From Verticillium longisporum (taxonomy: Eukaryota; Ascomycota; Sordariomycetes; Glomerellales; Plectosphaerellaceae), in NCBI GenBank assembly GCA_019188255.1, contig JAETXT010000007.1:5146001-5210000 (forward strand): a stretch of 64,000 nt of DNA, given 5' to 3'. A program made the translations under genes and the position numbers. Below, piece by piece: positions 10,901 through 22,518 of the stretch (positions are counted from its first letter, which is position 1; each line of letters opens with the position of its first letter). The notes beneath the pieces were generated by a model. The model ran no database searches and had not been told where the DNA came from. It saw nothing but the letters and a program-made list of their open reading frames with translations.

Positions 10901-13144
10901 AACGAGGTGTCAAGGGTCAGCCCTCGCGGCCGTCACGTCATCCCTCAAACAGAAGAGGGCGTTTGATGGTGGCTATTGACGGAAATGGCAGACGTGACAA
11001 GGTCGCCGAGGCAGCGCCACAGTAGAGTCCCTCAAGACTTGTCAGAGAAAGAACGATGGAGAGGGGGAGAAGTCAAGGCGGTACAAAGTGAAGCTGGGAG
11101 GGAGAGAGAGGGAGGGAGAAAGGTGGTGAATGGTGGGGTCGCGGTGGTGACAGAACAGGCTGGCTTGAGGTATGCTTACAGGCAGCGGTTTCGGGGTGGA
11201 GGGGCAGGGTCGGAGAGGGGTTGCAGGGGTGCTTGGCTCGTACCTTGGTGTATGGGAGGGAATAGAAGAAGAAAGGAAGTGGTAGAGGCGGAGAGGAAGG
11301 AACAGGACTGACTATGTGTCGGAAGGCTGAGAGGAGGCGGTGGTCACGTCAAGGTTCTGGTCCCTCAAGGTGCAGAGTGTCGATGGAGCGAGTGCTGTCG
11401 GTGGAGGGGCGTTGGCAGCGGTTCGTGTTCACAGGGTGTCTGTAAGTGGTGCGGACGTTCAAGTGAAGCGTGTTGCCTGTTGCCTGCCTGACGCCGAGGC
11501 GACGGGAAGGTGAGGTACCCCTCGATCTAAGGCCGCGCAGCACAGCTCGGTGCAACGCCAACCAGGACAATGTTGACGCCTTGTGCCCAGCCAGAGCCAG
11601 CCAGCAGGGCGGAGGGGGCGGATATGGTACGAGAGGGGCAGCACCTGACCTGCTGATGCGAGATGGAGAGGTGCCCGAGCCTGTAGGTAGGGCGGGGAAG
11701 CACGGGACGAGCGATTAGAAGCTTGTCTGAGCTCTGCCAGGCAGAGTGAGAAGCCCGCCTTTTGATGTCACGCGGTGCCTCTGGTTGGGCTGGCTGGGCT
11801 GGGCTGGAGACGGACAGGCGGGAGAGATAAGGTGATTCACGTCGCAGCCATGTCTCTTTGGTCGGACTGTGCAAGGGTGCGTCGGAGAGGTTGACACGGA
11901 TGCGGCAAGTGAAGTATGTGGGATGCACAGGAAAGTTGAAGAGACCAGAATGAGGTACATGTAGACGGAGAGAGAGGAAATGCAGGCAGGAAGGCAAAGG
12001 AAGCATGGAAATGTTAATGCAGCAGAGTGTGCGCGGTTCTGATGGTTGTACCTGATGTAATGCTTATCGAATCCGAGGTACTTTCCCCGAGGCGTTATGC
12101 ACCGTGAGACCTTACTATTAGGCGCTGCGGCTGCCTCGTTCGTGCTCTCCCTCTGTCTTGGCCCCTCTGACAGTCTGACAGTCTGACATGTTGCTAACAG
12201 GAGGGGAAGTCGCATCCCCTGGTCTTAGCCTGGTCGAATACCGATGCAGTCGACGCCATGCCTGCCTAATGGCATCATCGAGCGCTATCGATAACCAGCT
12301 GGCGTTACCTCGCGTGGGGGGAGGAGGAGGGTGCCTCCAGGTGCCCCACCATTCCGTGTCTGCCTTTGAAGCGCGTGATGAGGACTCAACTCGTGCGCTT
12401 CGTCTGTTGTTGTGAAAATGAAGACCATTTGCATCTTTAGGTATCAAAGGCAACGGTTGGTTTCGTCCGAGTCCGAGGCCAAACAAGCTTGCACCATAGA
12501 GGCTGGACTGGGGTCCTCTGTGCATACCTAGGGGCAATGACATGCTTCAAGGGACCGCCCGCGTCAGGCGGCATCAAGCGTCGCAATTCCCATGCAGCCA
12601 TGGTCATGAAGTATCGCTCATTACCTAAAGAAGTAGCAGGCAGAATCTACAAAAGACAAGCACAGCCAAGTGACAAACCAGTAGCCGGATGACGGTCCTC
12701 TTCCCTCGGACCTCGCCAATCCATTCCTCACAACGCCTTGTCCACAGCTGGTGAAACACACTACATTGTTTGGTCCTTTCGCATAGCCCAGTCGGCCGGT
12801 GTGCAACCGCTAGAGCAGCGACGCGCGCTGCCCGCTCGCTAGCAGTATCCCGACTACTGCCCTCCAAAAACCATGTTCCGTGGGACGATACCAACGCGCT
12901 ATAACATGTGAAGGAGTTACAGAAAATCCGCAAAAGAAAAGAAAAAGATGAGAAGTAGGGACAGACCACAGCAAGTGTGACGCGCCCAGTTGTGCCGGCA
13001 AAACGAGGCGCCGCCCGTGTCCGCGGTTACAGGGGGTATCGTTGCGGAGGAGAAGGAGGAAGCCAAGGAAAGCATCAATGCATCGCAGTCATGGTAGTAC
13101 AAGTGGCGATCGTCAAGACCGTCGCAATCAGACATGGAAAGGCC
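10901..13144. other. 2.2-kb intergenic region
   Basis: Upstream flank of the one-TM protein gene and 3' flank of the phosducin-like gene. Around 11040-11140 the + strand is purine-rich (GGGAGGGAGAGAG-type), so the minus strand is CT-rich, as often seen in fungal promoters. Scattered short open frames show no family similarity. No RNA gene was seen. Confidence 0.4.
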
Positions 13145-14075
13145 TCAGAGGATGTCATGCTTCTCGAACAGCCTCCGCAACGTGTCGCGGCCGAATGGCT
13201 CGTCGTCGGGAATCATCTCGATGATGCCAGTCAGGTTGGCGAACATGTCGCCCTGATTCCTGTAGGCAAGAATGGAGGGCACCGCGGCGTTGTCGAACTC
13301 AATATCAAGATAGTGCACCTTGACAAAGTGGATGGCCGTATGCTGCCGAACAAGGGGCCGCAGAGCTGATTCAATCGTTTCTGAGACGTCCGACTGGGCC
13401 TCTGTCAGTATGCGGCTCGGTACCGAGCCTCGGATGAAAAGGATAACATACCTCGTGGTCATATACAAAGACGACGACAGTTGTGTCGCGTCCCACCTTC
13501 TCAATCGCGTCGAGGTACCCAAGTGCGTCGACCTCGTCCAGTCGCCCGTAAATCCTGACGCTGGGGCTCGTCCTGCGGTTCCTTACGGACTTGCTGGCAT
13601 CGCTCTCCAGTTCGCGCCGTCGGCTCTCGCGCCACTGTTGTAGGAATGCCGCCTCGTCAGGCGAGTCGCTAGCATGGCTCTCGTCTTCGCTGTCCTGCTG
13701 CTGTTGTTTCGGGGTCGGGGCGCTCTGCAGGCTGTCGAGGCCGAAGATGGATCGCCTGACGGTGCTCTTTGCGCGCGTGATGAAGGAAGTCTTACGAGCC
13801 TCTTCGTAGTTGCGCGCATCAGCAATGACGCCCTTGACACCGGTGGTTCTGCCAGCGTCGAAGCTTGCCGGGGGCAGCTTGAGGTCGCGATCAGCAGGTT
13901 GAATGCGCATGGCGGCGTCGATTTGGGAGGCGCGGTATGAGTCTTCTTCGTCTAGTTCGTGACTGTCGCGTGTGTTGGTGTCGTCGCGGTCTTCGGGGTG
14001 TACACGACTGGTCTCTCTTGCGTTCTTTGCGACGAGGTCGTTAAATTCTTCTTGGGCTGGGGTCAGGTCGGCCAT
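13145..14075 (-). CDS. Phosducin-like protein, BDM-1/PhLP type
   Basis: 292 residues in two exons, 14075-13452 and 13399-13145. Phosducin-like proteins help assemble and stabilise G beta-gamma dimers; in filamentous fungi the BDM-1 class is needed for G-beta accumulation (established family knowledge). The N-terminus (EEFNDLVAKNARETSRVHPEDRDD) fits this class as I recall it. The second half has a thioredoxin-like fold: VRIYGRLDEVDALGYLDAIE, TVVVFVYDHE, AIHFVKVHYLDIEFD, VPSILAYRNQG, ending PFGRDTLRRLFEKHDIL. The frame stays open upstream of the ATG; the MADLTPAQEEF start was chosen because family similarity begins there. Total exon length is a multiple of three with no break. A G-beta gene lies about 7 kb away. 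Confidence 0.82.
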
Positions 14076-16133
14076 GACGGGCAGGTGGGCACGGGGAGGA
14101 GGGGAGGATCTTTTAATAGAAGAGGACCGTAGGGTGTGACAGGAGCAGAGACTCGTGGGCGGATGATCCGACGGCGAGGTAAGGGGCAGGACGGTAAAGC
14201 AAGGTGATGGGAGTCGTCTTGTTTCCAACGCAGCAGGACTTGGACAGGATGGCCATGCCAGCGGGGGATAGAGGGCAGGGTGGGGGGCCGCCATCCGGGC
14301 AGAGCGCCGCCAAAGAACTTCTCGAAGCAGTGGAGCCGGCGGTGACCGAAAGTGCAAAGGAGGCAGGGAGGGGCTCCAGGGGCTGTGAGAGAACCCTGCC
14401 CCAAGCGCGCTCGGTGCGGCGGTGAGGTCGAGAAAGTTGTTGCAAGCGGCGATCGAAGGCGCGGGAGTCAGAAGAGGCGGGGCAAGGATGACAGCCCCTG
14501 CGCTTGCGTCAGGCTGTTTCAGAATCAAGGCCCGAATCAGCCGGCGACAATGGGATCTCGCTGCTCACTCAGTTTCTCCTCGTCCGTAAACTGTAGATCG
14601 TACCTTTGTCCCCTTGGATTTCATGGAGATGCAGGGCGGCCAAGTTGGCCTGGCCAACCCTGCTAGCTCCCTCGGCTTGCTTCTCGCCACCGCATTGCCT
14701 CTGGGTGGGATAGTTTCATGTGGTCGATTTGGTATCTGGTCTGATCAAGAGTGACGTGGAGTACGAATGATGAGCTGCGTGGCCAGCCGAGCACCAAATA
14801 TGCGTCCAGCGCACCTCACGATTGTGAGCGAGAACCAAGCGGCCAGGCACCGATCTGCAGAGGCTGGGGCATGTGCAGTACTTGGCAGGGCCCCGGCCAC
14901 AGCGCGTGGTCCGCTGGGATTAGCGGTCTCCAGTTCCATGTGGTCGCGTCTGGCTTGCTTGGGACCTCCCACTTGGTTTGTCGAGTGATAATGCCAAGCT
15001 GCCTCCTCGTGGCCTCAATGCCGATTGGTGCTTTCCTTTCTTACGGGATGTTCCTACCTCCGAGAGTGACCTCGTGTCGCGTGAGCATCTTATTCTCTAG
15101 CGATGCACGTTGATGTCGCGAGCAGGGTAGGTGGCAGCATGGGACACCGATCGACTTGTGCTCAAATCGCCATCCATTGTCGAGTAAGGGAGCCGACTTT
15201 CCATATGCTACGTACAGATAAATTCCAGGTCATTGCTTGTCAGGCCATCTCCGGTGCATAGATGACGTCTATGCAAAGCCCTGGTGGCCCTCGCCGCCGG
15301 TCCGGACCTGCTGGTCTTCTGTCAATGACCAACATCCAGGCATTGGGTTGCGCCTCAGCTCTTCCTCCGTTCATCTCGCCCTGCACGCCAGAACAGGCCG
15401 TCCGACCAGCCTCGCCCTTGACAAGGTTAGAGTCGTGGTCGCATACAACGCCCTTAACTGTTGTCATGCCTTGATGACTTGTCCCGGATATATTCCTCCG
15501 AGTCATGCGCTGCTGTCGGTCATCAGCAACTTCGGGTCTGCCCCAGATCGCCAACCCCAAGAGGGCCCCTTCGTTCGGGATGATGTCCTCCTAAAACCCA
15601 GCAGAACATCGGACGGGATAATGGAATGGCAGACCGCAGACCGCAATGCCGATATTGTTGGCGAACCAGAACACGTTGCCGTGTTTCATGCCTTTGTTTC
15701 ATGCTCTCCGTGTCGGCCTCCATCATCCATCTCCAGATTTGTTCACCTCGCATTCACTAGTGAACATCTGGTCTTTTTACTCGCTCATCACCCCTGTGGA
15801 ACAGCCGCGGGACTTACAACAAGGGTGTTCCTGCATTAGTCAGTCTCGAAGCCTGCTTCGCTCTATACTCTGCACATCTGAGCGCGATCAACGCGGTGAT
15901 TCCAACGCACTTTGCATTGGACAACGGGTCGGCGTAGCAAAATAAAATCAGGCGGAGTCCAACCTCGCCAGCTTACTGTCGTTGATCGCCAGATTAGCCA
16001 ACTGGCTCTGTCAATATTGAGTCGACGGGACTACCGAAATTTTGACACGTGCTGCATGTAGCTGTGCTGCGCTGGCTATTGATATACTGCTTTTTCGTTG
16101 TTTTATATTGATGATCCGTCTGGTGGCTCGATA
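14076..16133. other. 2-kb intergenic region left of the nested transposon
   Basis: Upstream flank of the phosducin-like gene. A 200-codon + frame at 15237-15839 has no recognisable motif and its composition does not look coding, so it is not called. From about 15950 the sequence becomes AT-richer toward the transposon. Confidence 0.4.
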
Positions 16134-16141
16134 CTCATGTT
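16134..16141. repeat. 8-bp target site duplication, left copy
   Basis: CTCATGTT directly precedes the left terminal inverted repeat of the outer element. The same eight bases follow the right terminal repeat at 18474-18481. Eight bases is the duplication size made by hAT-superfamily transposases. Confidence 0.8.
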
Positions 16142-16220
16142 TAGGGTTAGGAATACCTAAATGGTCTCGTTTGGGTATTATAGGGGAGTGGATATTTAGG
16201 CTTTCTGGGTTGCCCAGATA

Positions 16221-16305
16221 AAGCCCATAGGCTTAATTGGGTTGACCTAATAACCCATAGAATTTGTGTGGGTATTTGGGTCAACCTAATTAAACCTATG
16301 GGTTC
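16221..16305. repeat. Imperfect palindrome inside the MITE
   Basis: Left arm 16221-16257 and right arm 16269-16305 are about 80 percent complementary over 37 bases (cores AATTGGGTTGACC and GGTCAACCTAATT), separated by an 11-base loop. A transcript or single strand could form a long hairpin. Confidence 0.8.
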
Positions 16306-16493
16306 TCTCTAGGTAGAAGCTAGGGTCTATATATAGCCCGTGCCCAATTTCAGCCCTTAGGATATCATATTAATAGGGCGTTAAATAGGGTATAAGGCAC
16401 TCTAATAGGTATATAATAATATTACTATATCGCAAGACCCAAAAATACCCAGGCCCTATTACCCATTTAGGTTTGGGGGTTTTTTTTTGGGTA

Positions 16494-18351
16494 ACGTAAT
16501 CCACAAGCGAGTGGTTCACCCATGCGAGTGGTTCACTTCACCCCGACCCGACAAACATTCCGAGGAAAACCTCAACCCAAACGCCGTAAATCAATTAAAA
16601 TCACTCCTCCTCGTCTTTTGCAGACGATGAGATAGCTACCTGACAAGTTCTCGCGTTGTGGCCGGTCTTCCCGCATACGCTACAGCATCGTTTCTTCGGC
16701 TGGGACCACGACGCGGGACCCGGGTTCTGCAGCGTTTCCTCTTTTATCTGGATATCTACTTCCTTCTGAGCAATCTTGTCCTGTCCCTCGCCTACAGCCA
16801 TGCTTCCTCCTTCCCGGAGACGTAGCTTTTGGCCCTCCGGCGTCGGCTTAGTGTAGCATTTTCCTCTCGAAGGATCATAACCTCTGACTTCAAAAGAGCG
16901 ATCTGGTGCATAACACCCCGCGTCCCCTTCGCAAGATAGTCAACAGCATCTAAAATTGACGTTGGGGAGCTTCCCTGGTGGCGTGAGATTCGCCCTTTGA
17001 TGAAGTCAGTCTGGGAACCTGCCTCGAGCAGGTTAGTGGGCGTCTTAGAGACCCAAGAATCACGCTCCCCGTGGGACGTCCCCGGAGGCGTCGTCGTCCT
17101 CAACCTCACATCCAGCTTTGACAGGACTGTTTCCGGGTTATGGGGGACAAGCCCCGCTCCTCGAAAGCCTCCCTGGATGTTTTTCTGTCATTGCTTGCTG
17201 AAATGCAGCCGAAAACGCCGGGAAGAAGTCCTCTTTGCTGATGTGCGTTGTACCCGCCCTCATCCTATCCTCGATTTGCCGACCGTATGCTTTCTTTAGT
17301 GGGCCAAAACACCCAACATCGAGAGGCTGGAGTAGATGTGACGAATGAGGAGGCATACAGAGTGTGATGATGTTGTTCTCCTTGCAGTAGAGTTCGAAGT
17401 CGACCGAGTGGTGACTTTCGTGGCCATCCAGGATCAGTAGGCGATAACCGCCCGAAGTACGGGACTTTGTATGCCTGTCAAAATGCCGAATCCATTCCAG
17501 ACCAATATCATTCGTCGTCCAGCCGTTTGGAGATGTTGCGATTCTCCAGTCGCGAGAAATCGCGTCGTCCTGGTACCAGCTCGAGAGGTGGTACTTGCCC
17601 GAAACCACGATGAACGGCGGGACGGAGAAACCCAACGCGCCAACGCCCTGGATCACCGTAACCCATTCCCGGTTGCCTGGCTGCCTCATCTTCACATTGG
17701 ACCGTCTTTCCGAACTGGTCACGACCATTCCGTTGGCGATAACGCCCATCTGGAAGCCGGTCTCGTCAAAGTTGTACATGTCAGCCTCTTGGATGCCGTA
17801 CTTGGCGATCATGTTATGCACGAGGCGGAACCACGCGTTTATCGCGTCCGGATCTTCGCATTGGGCCCTCTTGTAGTCGTACTTGCGAAAGAAACGCGTC
17901 CGGAGCTCTGGTTGCCGTTTGACGAAGTTTGCGGCCCAGTTCTTCCCGACGCGTGGCGCGTCACGGTCGGCAAGCAGGCGATTCGCCATATCTCCGACCT
18001 CACCCAACCGGGGAGGGTAAGATCGCGCATCTAGGTCAAGGATATATTCGACAATAGTTTTCTCTTCTAGTACTGTTAATTTGGCAGAATTGGGCGGGCT
18101 TTCGCGTCGGGAGGGTTTGCCCTTCTGGCGTCGGAGGAGCGTCGTTAAGGGGACGGTGTAGATCCTCGCAGCACTCCGGGCGCTTAGGTTCGGGTCATTG
18201 TCCATAGCTTGGATAGCAAGGAATAATTGACCTTCTTTTGAAAGAGTCTCCATCGCGGGCGGAGGTGGAATCTGTAGAATTCAGGTGTAGGTCGTGGGCC
18301 CGGGCGAAGTGAACCACTCGCTTGGGTGAACCACTCGCTTGTGGATTACGT
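16494..18351 (-). mobile_element. Pogo-family Pot2/Fot1-like DNA transposon, 1858 bp
   Basis: Ends are near-perfect inverted repeats: 16494-16539 and 18306-18351, 46 bp with one mismatch, beginning ACGTAATCCACAAGCGAGTG. A TA dinucleotide flanks each end (16492-16493 and 18352-18353), as expected for Tc1/mariner-pogo insertion. Length is very close to that known for Pot2 of Magnaporthe (about 1.86 kb). Within each terminal repeat the word GCGAGTGGTTCAC occurs twice in direct orientation, a likely duplicated transposase-binding site. The insertion sits inside the hAT-like MITE, so it is younger than that element. Confidence 0.93.
16601..18253 (-). pseudogene. Fot1/Pot2-type transposase with frame breaks
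   Basis: Reads from ATG 18253. Order: N-terminal helix-turn-helix (LSARSAARIYTVPLTTLLRR), a CENP-B-like DNA-binding region (GKNWAANFVKRQPELRTRFF), then the DDE catalytic core with aspartates in MYNFDETGF, LLILDGHESHHS and HLLQPLDVGCFGPLKKAYG (a DDD triad). The C-terminus has a coiled coil (SEVMILREENATLSRRRR) and a C2HC zinc knuckle (CCSVCGKTGHNARTC). The frame breaks twice: at an A5 run (T on +, 17180-17184; two bases short of the family reading EKN) and an A4 run (16827-16830; one base short). The first break yields a premature stop at 17138, after 371 codons. Either the copy is dead or the runs were miscalled; terminal repeats are nearly identical, so the insertion looks young. Confidence 0.9.
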
Positions 18352-18473
18352 TAGCCCATTTTAGCCCAAAAACCCATTTGGGTAGTGGAGTATTGGGTTT
18401 TTGGGGCTTTGGGTTCTTACGCTAAGTTTCTGGGTGCCCAATGGGTCAGAATCTTTGGGTATTCCTAAGCCTA

Positions 18474-18481
18474 CTCATGTT
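18474..18481. repeat. 8-bp target site duplication, right copy
   Basis: CTCATGTT, identical to 16134-16141. Confidence 0.8.
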
Positions 18482-21198
18482 AGCCAGCCAGGTCCATCGC
18501 CACTTCTCGGGGTAGACGTACCTTCGCTCGTTTGCTGGGATCGAGCACTACGCGACATGATGGACGGTACCAAGCCAAGCAAGCTCACTGGAGCCACTGC
18601 ACAGGTCGTCAACAGGTCGCTTCACCGATGTCAGAAGCCACAACGTGACTCTGACATCGAGACGATAGGACGTCTGGTCCAGGTGATCGCCTGACCGACA
18701 TTGGGATGCTCATGCTGCCCATGAATAGGTTAATGCATCGTACCAAGTGTTCGAAAGGTAAGGAGTCATCTCCGAGCCCCGTGATCCTAGCCGCTATAGG
18801 CCCCCAATACCCAGGCATTGGGAGCACGCGGTCTCGCTCCCCGTGGGATGACTCAGTTGTTCTCCTAAGTTCATGCTAGGGAACCCGGATACACGATATT
18901 TTAGGGTTTTTTTCTGGAGGTGTCTTGTCATCTCACGATGCTCATGTCATGCTCATTCTGGGCAACTTCCGATACGTGGCATACGTCGAACTATTCATGG
19001 ACGGCTGTCCTCTTGTTGATGTTCACAATATTTATTCGTTAGCGTCTTACGTAGACCAGGGAGAAAAGATAGGGGAGAGAAAAATACATTATCCGGCGAC
19101 TTCGAGCGGTTGGGCTCCAATGTTGTGTACTCAACACGCTAGAACTGGCGTGGTTCCTATTTCCTTTTCTTTGCTTTGACTGAAGACATTCCATCTTTAT
19201 ATTTGACGTTGGATGACACCGAGTATATTCTCCAAATGATTTTTAAAAACTATGAACTGAGAGTTTGCGGTATGCTACCCGAGTTTCTGTCCATGGTCGA
19301 TGCATTTCCCTAGAGAGGCTGATACTTCGGCACCTGGATAGAAGAGTGACTTGTCGCAGCTCCTCCCTGTGGCTGAAGAGCTGGGCATCGAGAATCTCTT
19401 TTGATGCGACTTCATCTTTCAACAGTTTGCGAGAGAAAAGGATACTCATAGCGCCAATCCTCGTGGTAAACGTATAATTTCGAGGTCAGGTTCCCACAAG
19501 AAGCAGGGCAAGGACCGGCTGATACCAACCTTTGGATCTGGACTCCTCAGTAGAAGAATGCAAATTAAAAGGGAAACCAAGACCTGGCCGACGTGTTTAT
19601 GATATGGCATCAACACCAAAAAGGCGTCCTCTCTCCATTCTCGAAATCGACACTTAATGACTTACTTTGCGACGAGAAGGTACTCGAGGTGCGCATCTCC
19701 ATCATCACACTAAGTCGTTGGTCCTGCAGAACATGCATTTCACAGTACCCACGACATTCATCTTTTCGTACATCCACCACTCAATTTGGGTTCCAAGGTT
19801 GTACCAAGCCCCCTAGCAAGACCGGGAGCATCCCCGAGAGTCTCACGAGCACAACCTCTCGGCCACCCACTTCAGAAGCAGTGGTTTAGGTTGGGTGCCC
19901 CCTTTGGCCCAGATGGCAAAAATTAAACCCGCACCCCCCTCTTCTATATGCTCCTGTTCCACAGCATCTACCCGATCACGGACACGACATAACCAGAGAC
20001 CTCATGTCTTGCAAGCGCACTTAAGGCACTATCATCAGCATGGCATCACGTTGGGCCGACAAAACATAGGAAGCTGGTCAGTGACGAATCAGGCATTCAG
20101 CACGAGCTACTATAGTACAGGCAGACAAGTAACGACGACAGGCAGACGGCGGGCGCTCAACACCAAAAAATAAAAAACAGCACAAAACAAAAAGACTAAG
20201 ACATAGGCTGTCTTCCCATCATCGCTCTTTGTCCCCCGTTCGTCACGGGCATTCCTTCATACCCGCGAGCTGGTGTTCTTCCGCGTCGTTGTCGTCGCCA
20301 CAGCCGCCCCAACCATTCCGAGCCGCCGTGCCTGTCGTCCATGCGCCAACCCTATAGCCACGCCGAGACCAACGGTCGGGTCTCCCCCCCTCCTCGCACT
20401 AAGCATCAGGCCTTCCTTCGACAAATCGCAGAATAGCACCTCTTCGTCTAACGGGCATTCGACACTTCCCCGGAAGAAATAATCAAGGAAACGCGGCATG
20501 GCTCAGCACACTGTCTCGCGACGCGCAACGAAGAGAATCGGAGTTGGTTGACCTAAGAGCCACCCATCACAGTTAGGGGATTCGTGGAAGAGGACTGTGT
20601 GTAGAAGCGCTTGAGGGTTAGGTGTAACCATTGACCCTTGTCGTGCTAACTTGCCGATGCGCGTGGACAAGCCCGAAAGAGGTCGAAAGCGCGAGCGTCG
20701 GCCGTGACAGGGCTGATTTTGGTGAAAGGGGGGTATCAACGCCTCGGTCCTGAAACCTCCCTCAGCTATCCCATCATCGTCGGCGATAGGCATAACGGGG
20801 AGACTTATGAAGCGTACATGGATTTGAAAAAAAGAGAACATGGGAAAACCTCTCAAGTGTGATACAGTCGTCGATACTAGCGGTCTGAGTGCTAGTAAGG
20901 GAGAAAAATAAAACTATGGTGCAGAGAGTCGCCAACAGTGCAACGTCAATGGCGGAGGATTGCTGCAGCCGATAGTGTTGTGGAGGAGGAGAGGCGAGAG
21001 GCGGTTATGAGCAGGTGTATCGTGACTTCGTCCCGGCTGCGCCAGCACTCGCGCATTAGAAAGGGGGGGTGGCGTAGAGGTCGGCAATTAGGTGGCGATG
21101 GAAAAGCCACTTGTGTTGGGATTAGCAGGGAGTTGCGAGCACTGGGACCGGTGTTTCCAGAAAGTGTTTTGGTGTGCTTCCGTATTGTCGAGGCGATT
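18482..21198. other. 2.7-kb intergenic region right of the nested transposon
   Basis: Only short open frames without family similarity. The part nearest G-beta is probably its 3' UTR and flank. No further transposon ends or RNA genes were recognised. Confidence 0.4.
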
Positions 21199-22518
21199 CT
21201 AGTACGCCCAGATTTTGAGCTACGCTGAGGTTAGCAACGTAGGGAACAAACACAGTTTCATAGACGCAATACTCACAAGAGAATCCCAAGAGCCTGTGCA
21301 CAGACTGATGCCGTCGTTGCTGACACCCAAGCAGCTGACACGGTTCTCGTGGCCGACGAGCGAACCGACCTTCTCGCCTCGGGTGATGTCCCAGACCTTG
21401 CACTCAAAGTCGTCGTAGCCGGCAAACAGCAGGCGGCCGGAGACGGAGGTTGCGACGGAGGTGATGCCACAGAGGATAGACTCGGACTGTACGTGAACGA
21501 TTTGTCAGCAAGGTTTCGCGTTGGAGGGAGGCCATCGCTGTGGGCAACAGGGTACATACGCCGTAGAGGTTCAACTCCCTGTCGGCGCGGATATCAAACA
21601 GTCGGCAGGTGGCATCGTCGGAGCCCGTGACGAATGAGTGGCCGTCCGGGAAGAACTGGATTGCGTTGATATCTGACTCGTGACCGGCAAAAGTCTGAAC
21701 GGCCTTTCCGGCACGAATGTCCCAGAGTTTGGCGAAGGCATCGCAGGCACCGGAGATGAAGGTGTTCGAGTTTGTCGGGTTGAGGCTGATGCTCATGACG
21801 TCGCCGAGGTGGTCGGCGAACTCGGTAACCTTCTGTCCCGTCTCAATGTCCCACTTCATGCAAGTCATGTCTCCAGAGGACGTCAGTATGCTCCGGTCGT
21901 TGATGAAACGGCAGCAAGAGAGATAGCCGGCGTGGCCAGAGAGCTCGCGGGCGACCCTCGTGGGGCCATCGCGCTGTTGGTTGAGGTTGTAGATGGAGCA
22001 GATGTTGTCGAGACCACCGCAGGCGACGTAGTTGCCGCTAGGGGCGTAGGCGCAAGTCATGACCCAGGAGGATCTCAGGGGAATGGCGTGGACTTTGTTC
22101 GTGGTGTAGGCGTCCCAGATGATGAGCTTGCCGTCTTGCGAGGCGGAAACGAGGTGCCTGCGGTCGGTCGACCAGTGCATGGCGTAGATCTTGGCGAGGT
22201 GGCCCTTGAGGGTACGCTTGGCCTTCATGAGCTGGCCCCTGGGGATCGGCTCGTGGGCTTGTTGGGCGACGGATCGAACTGTTGTCAATTGTCAGCAAGG
22301 GGTTATCTCAGACGACGCGACAGAGTCGCCGGGGCGGACAGCATGTCGACGGGAGATGGATGGATGGACGGTAGTGGGGCGAACTGACGTGTGGTGTCGG
22401 CGAGCTCATCCTTCTTCCTCTTGATGCGGTCCTTCAGGGTTTCAGCCTCGCGGCGCGCCTGTTGAATGCGCGCCTGCATCGCCTCGGGCGACACGTCGTT
22501 TGGAGATTGCGAATTCAT
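21199..22518 (-). CDS. Heterotrimeric G-protein beta subunit
   Basis: 359 residues in four exons: 22518-22389, 22278-21560, 21486-21277 and 21219-21199; total length is a multiple of three. The N-terminal coiled coil ([21 protein letters not shown]) that grips G-gamma is followed by seven WD40 blades: [77 protein letters not shown], and the last, tiny exon ending LLKIWAY. It matches filamentous-fungal G-beta (SfaD, GNB-1, MGB1) almost without change. It acts at the plasma membrane with G-alpha and G-gamma in pheromone, cAMP and development signalling. The upstream minus strand is CT-rich. A phosducin-like gene, whose family product supports G-beta folding, lies in the same window. Confidence 0.97.

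Larger units (their letters stand above)
16142..18473. mobile_element. hAT-like MITE, interrupted by a Pot2-like element
   Basis: Outer terminal inverted repeats of 20 bp: left TAGGGTTAGGAATACCTAAA (16142-16161), right complement TAGGCTTAGGAATACCCAAA (18454-18473), 18 of 20 identical. Both begin TAGG, consistent with the YAGGG start common in hAT elements, and the 8-bp flanking duplication agrees. Without the inner transposon and its duplicated TA, the element is about 472 bp and carries no coding capacity, so it is non-autonomous. Its interior is rich in GGGTT/AACCC-type words and holds a 37-bp-arm imperfect palindrome. Superfamily assignment is inferred from the ends and duplication only. 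Confidence 0.75.

Noticed and set aside
15237..15839. 200-codon open frame on +
   Set aside because: No domain motif, does not resemble a known family, and runs through probable intergenic sequence next to the transposon.
16132..16141. A 10-bp target duplication (TACTCATGTT) suggesting a Mutator-like element
   Set aside because: The leading TA is better explained as the end of the right inverted repeat. The two ends then match for 20 bp, starting TAGG, with an 8-bp duplication, which fits hAT.
16601..16801. Small separate zinc-knuckle protein
   Set aside because: It is the C-terminal end of the transposase, displaced by the frame break at 16827-16830.
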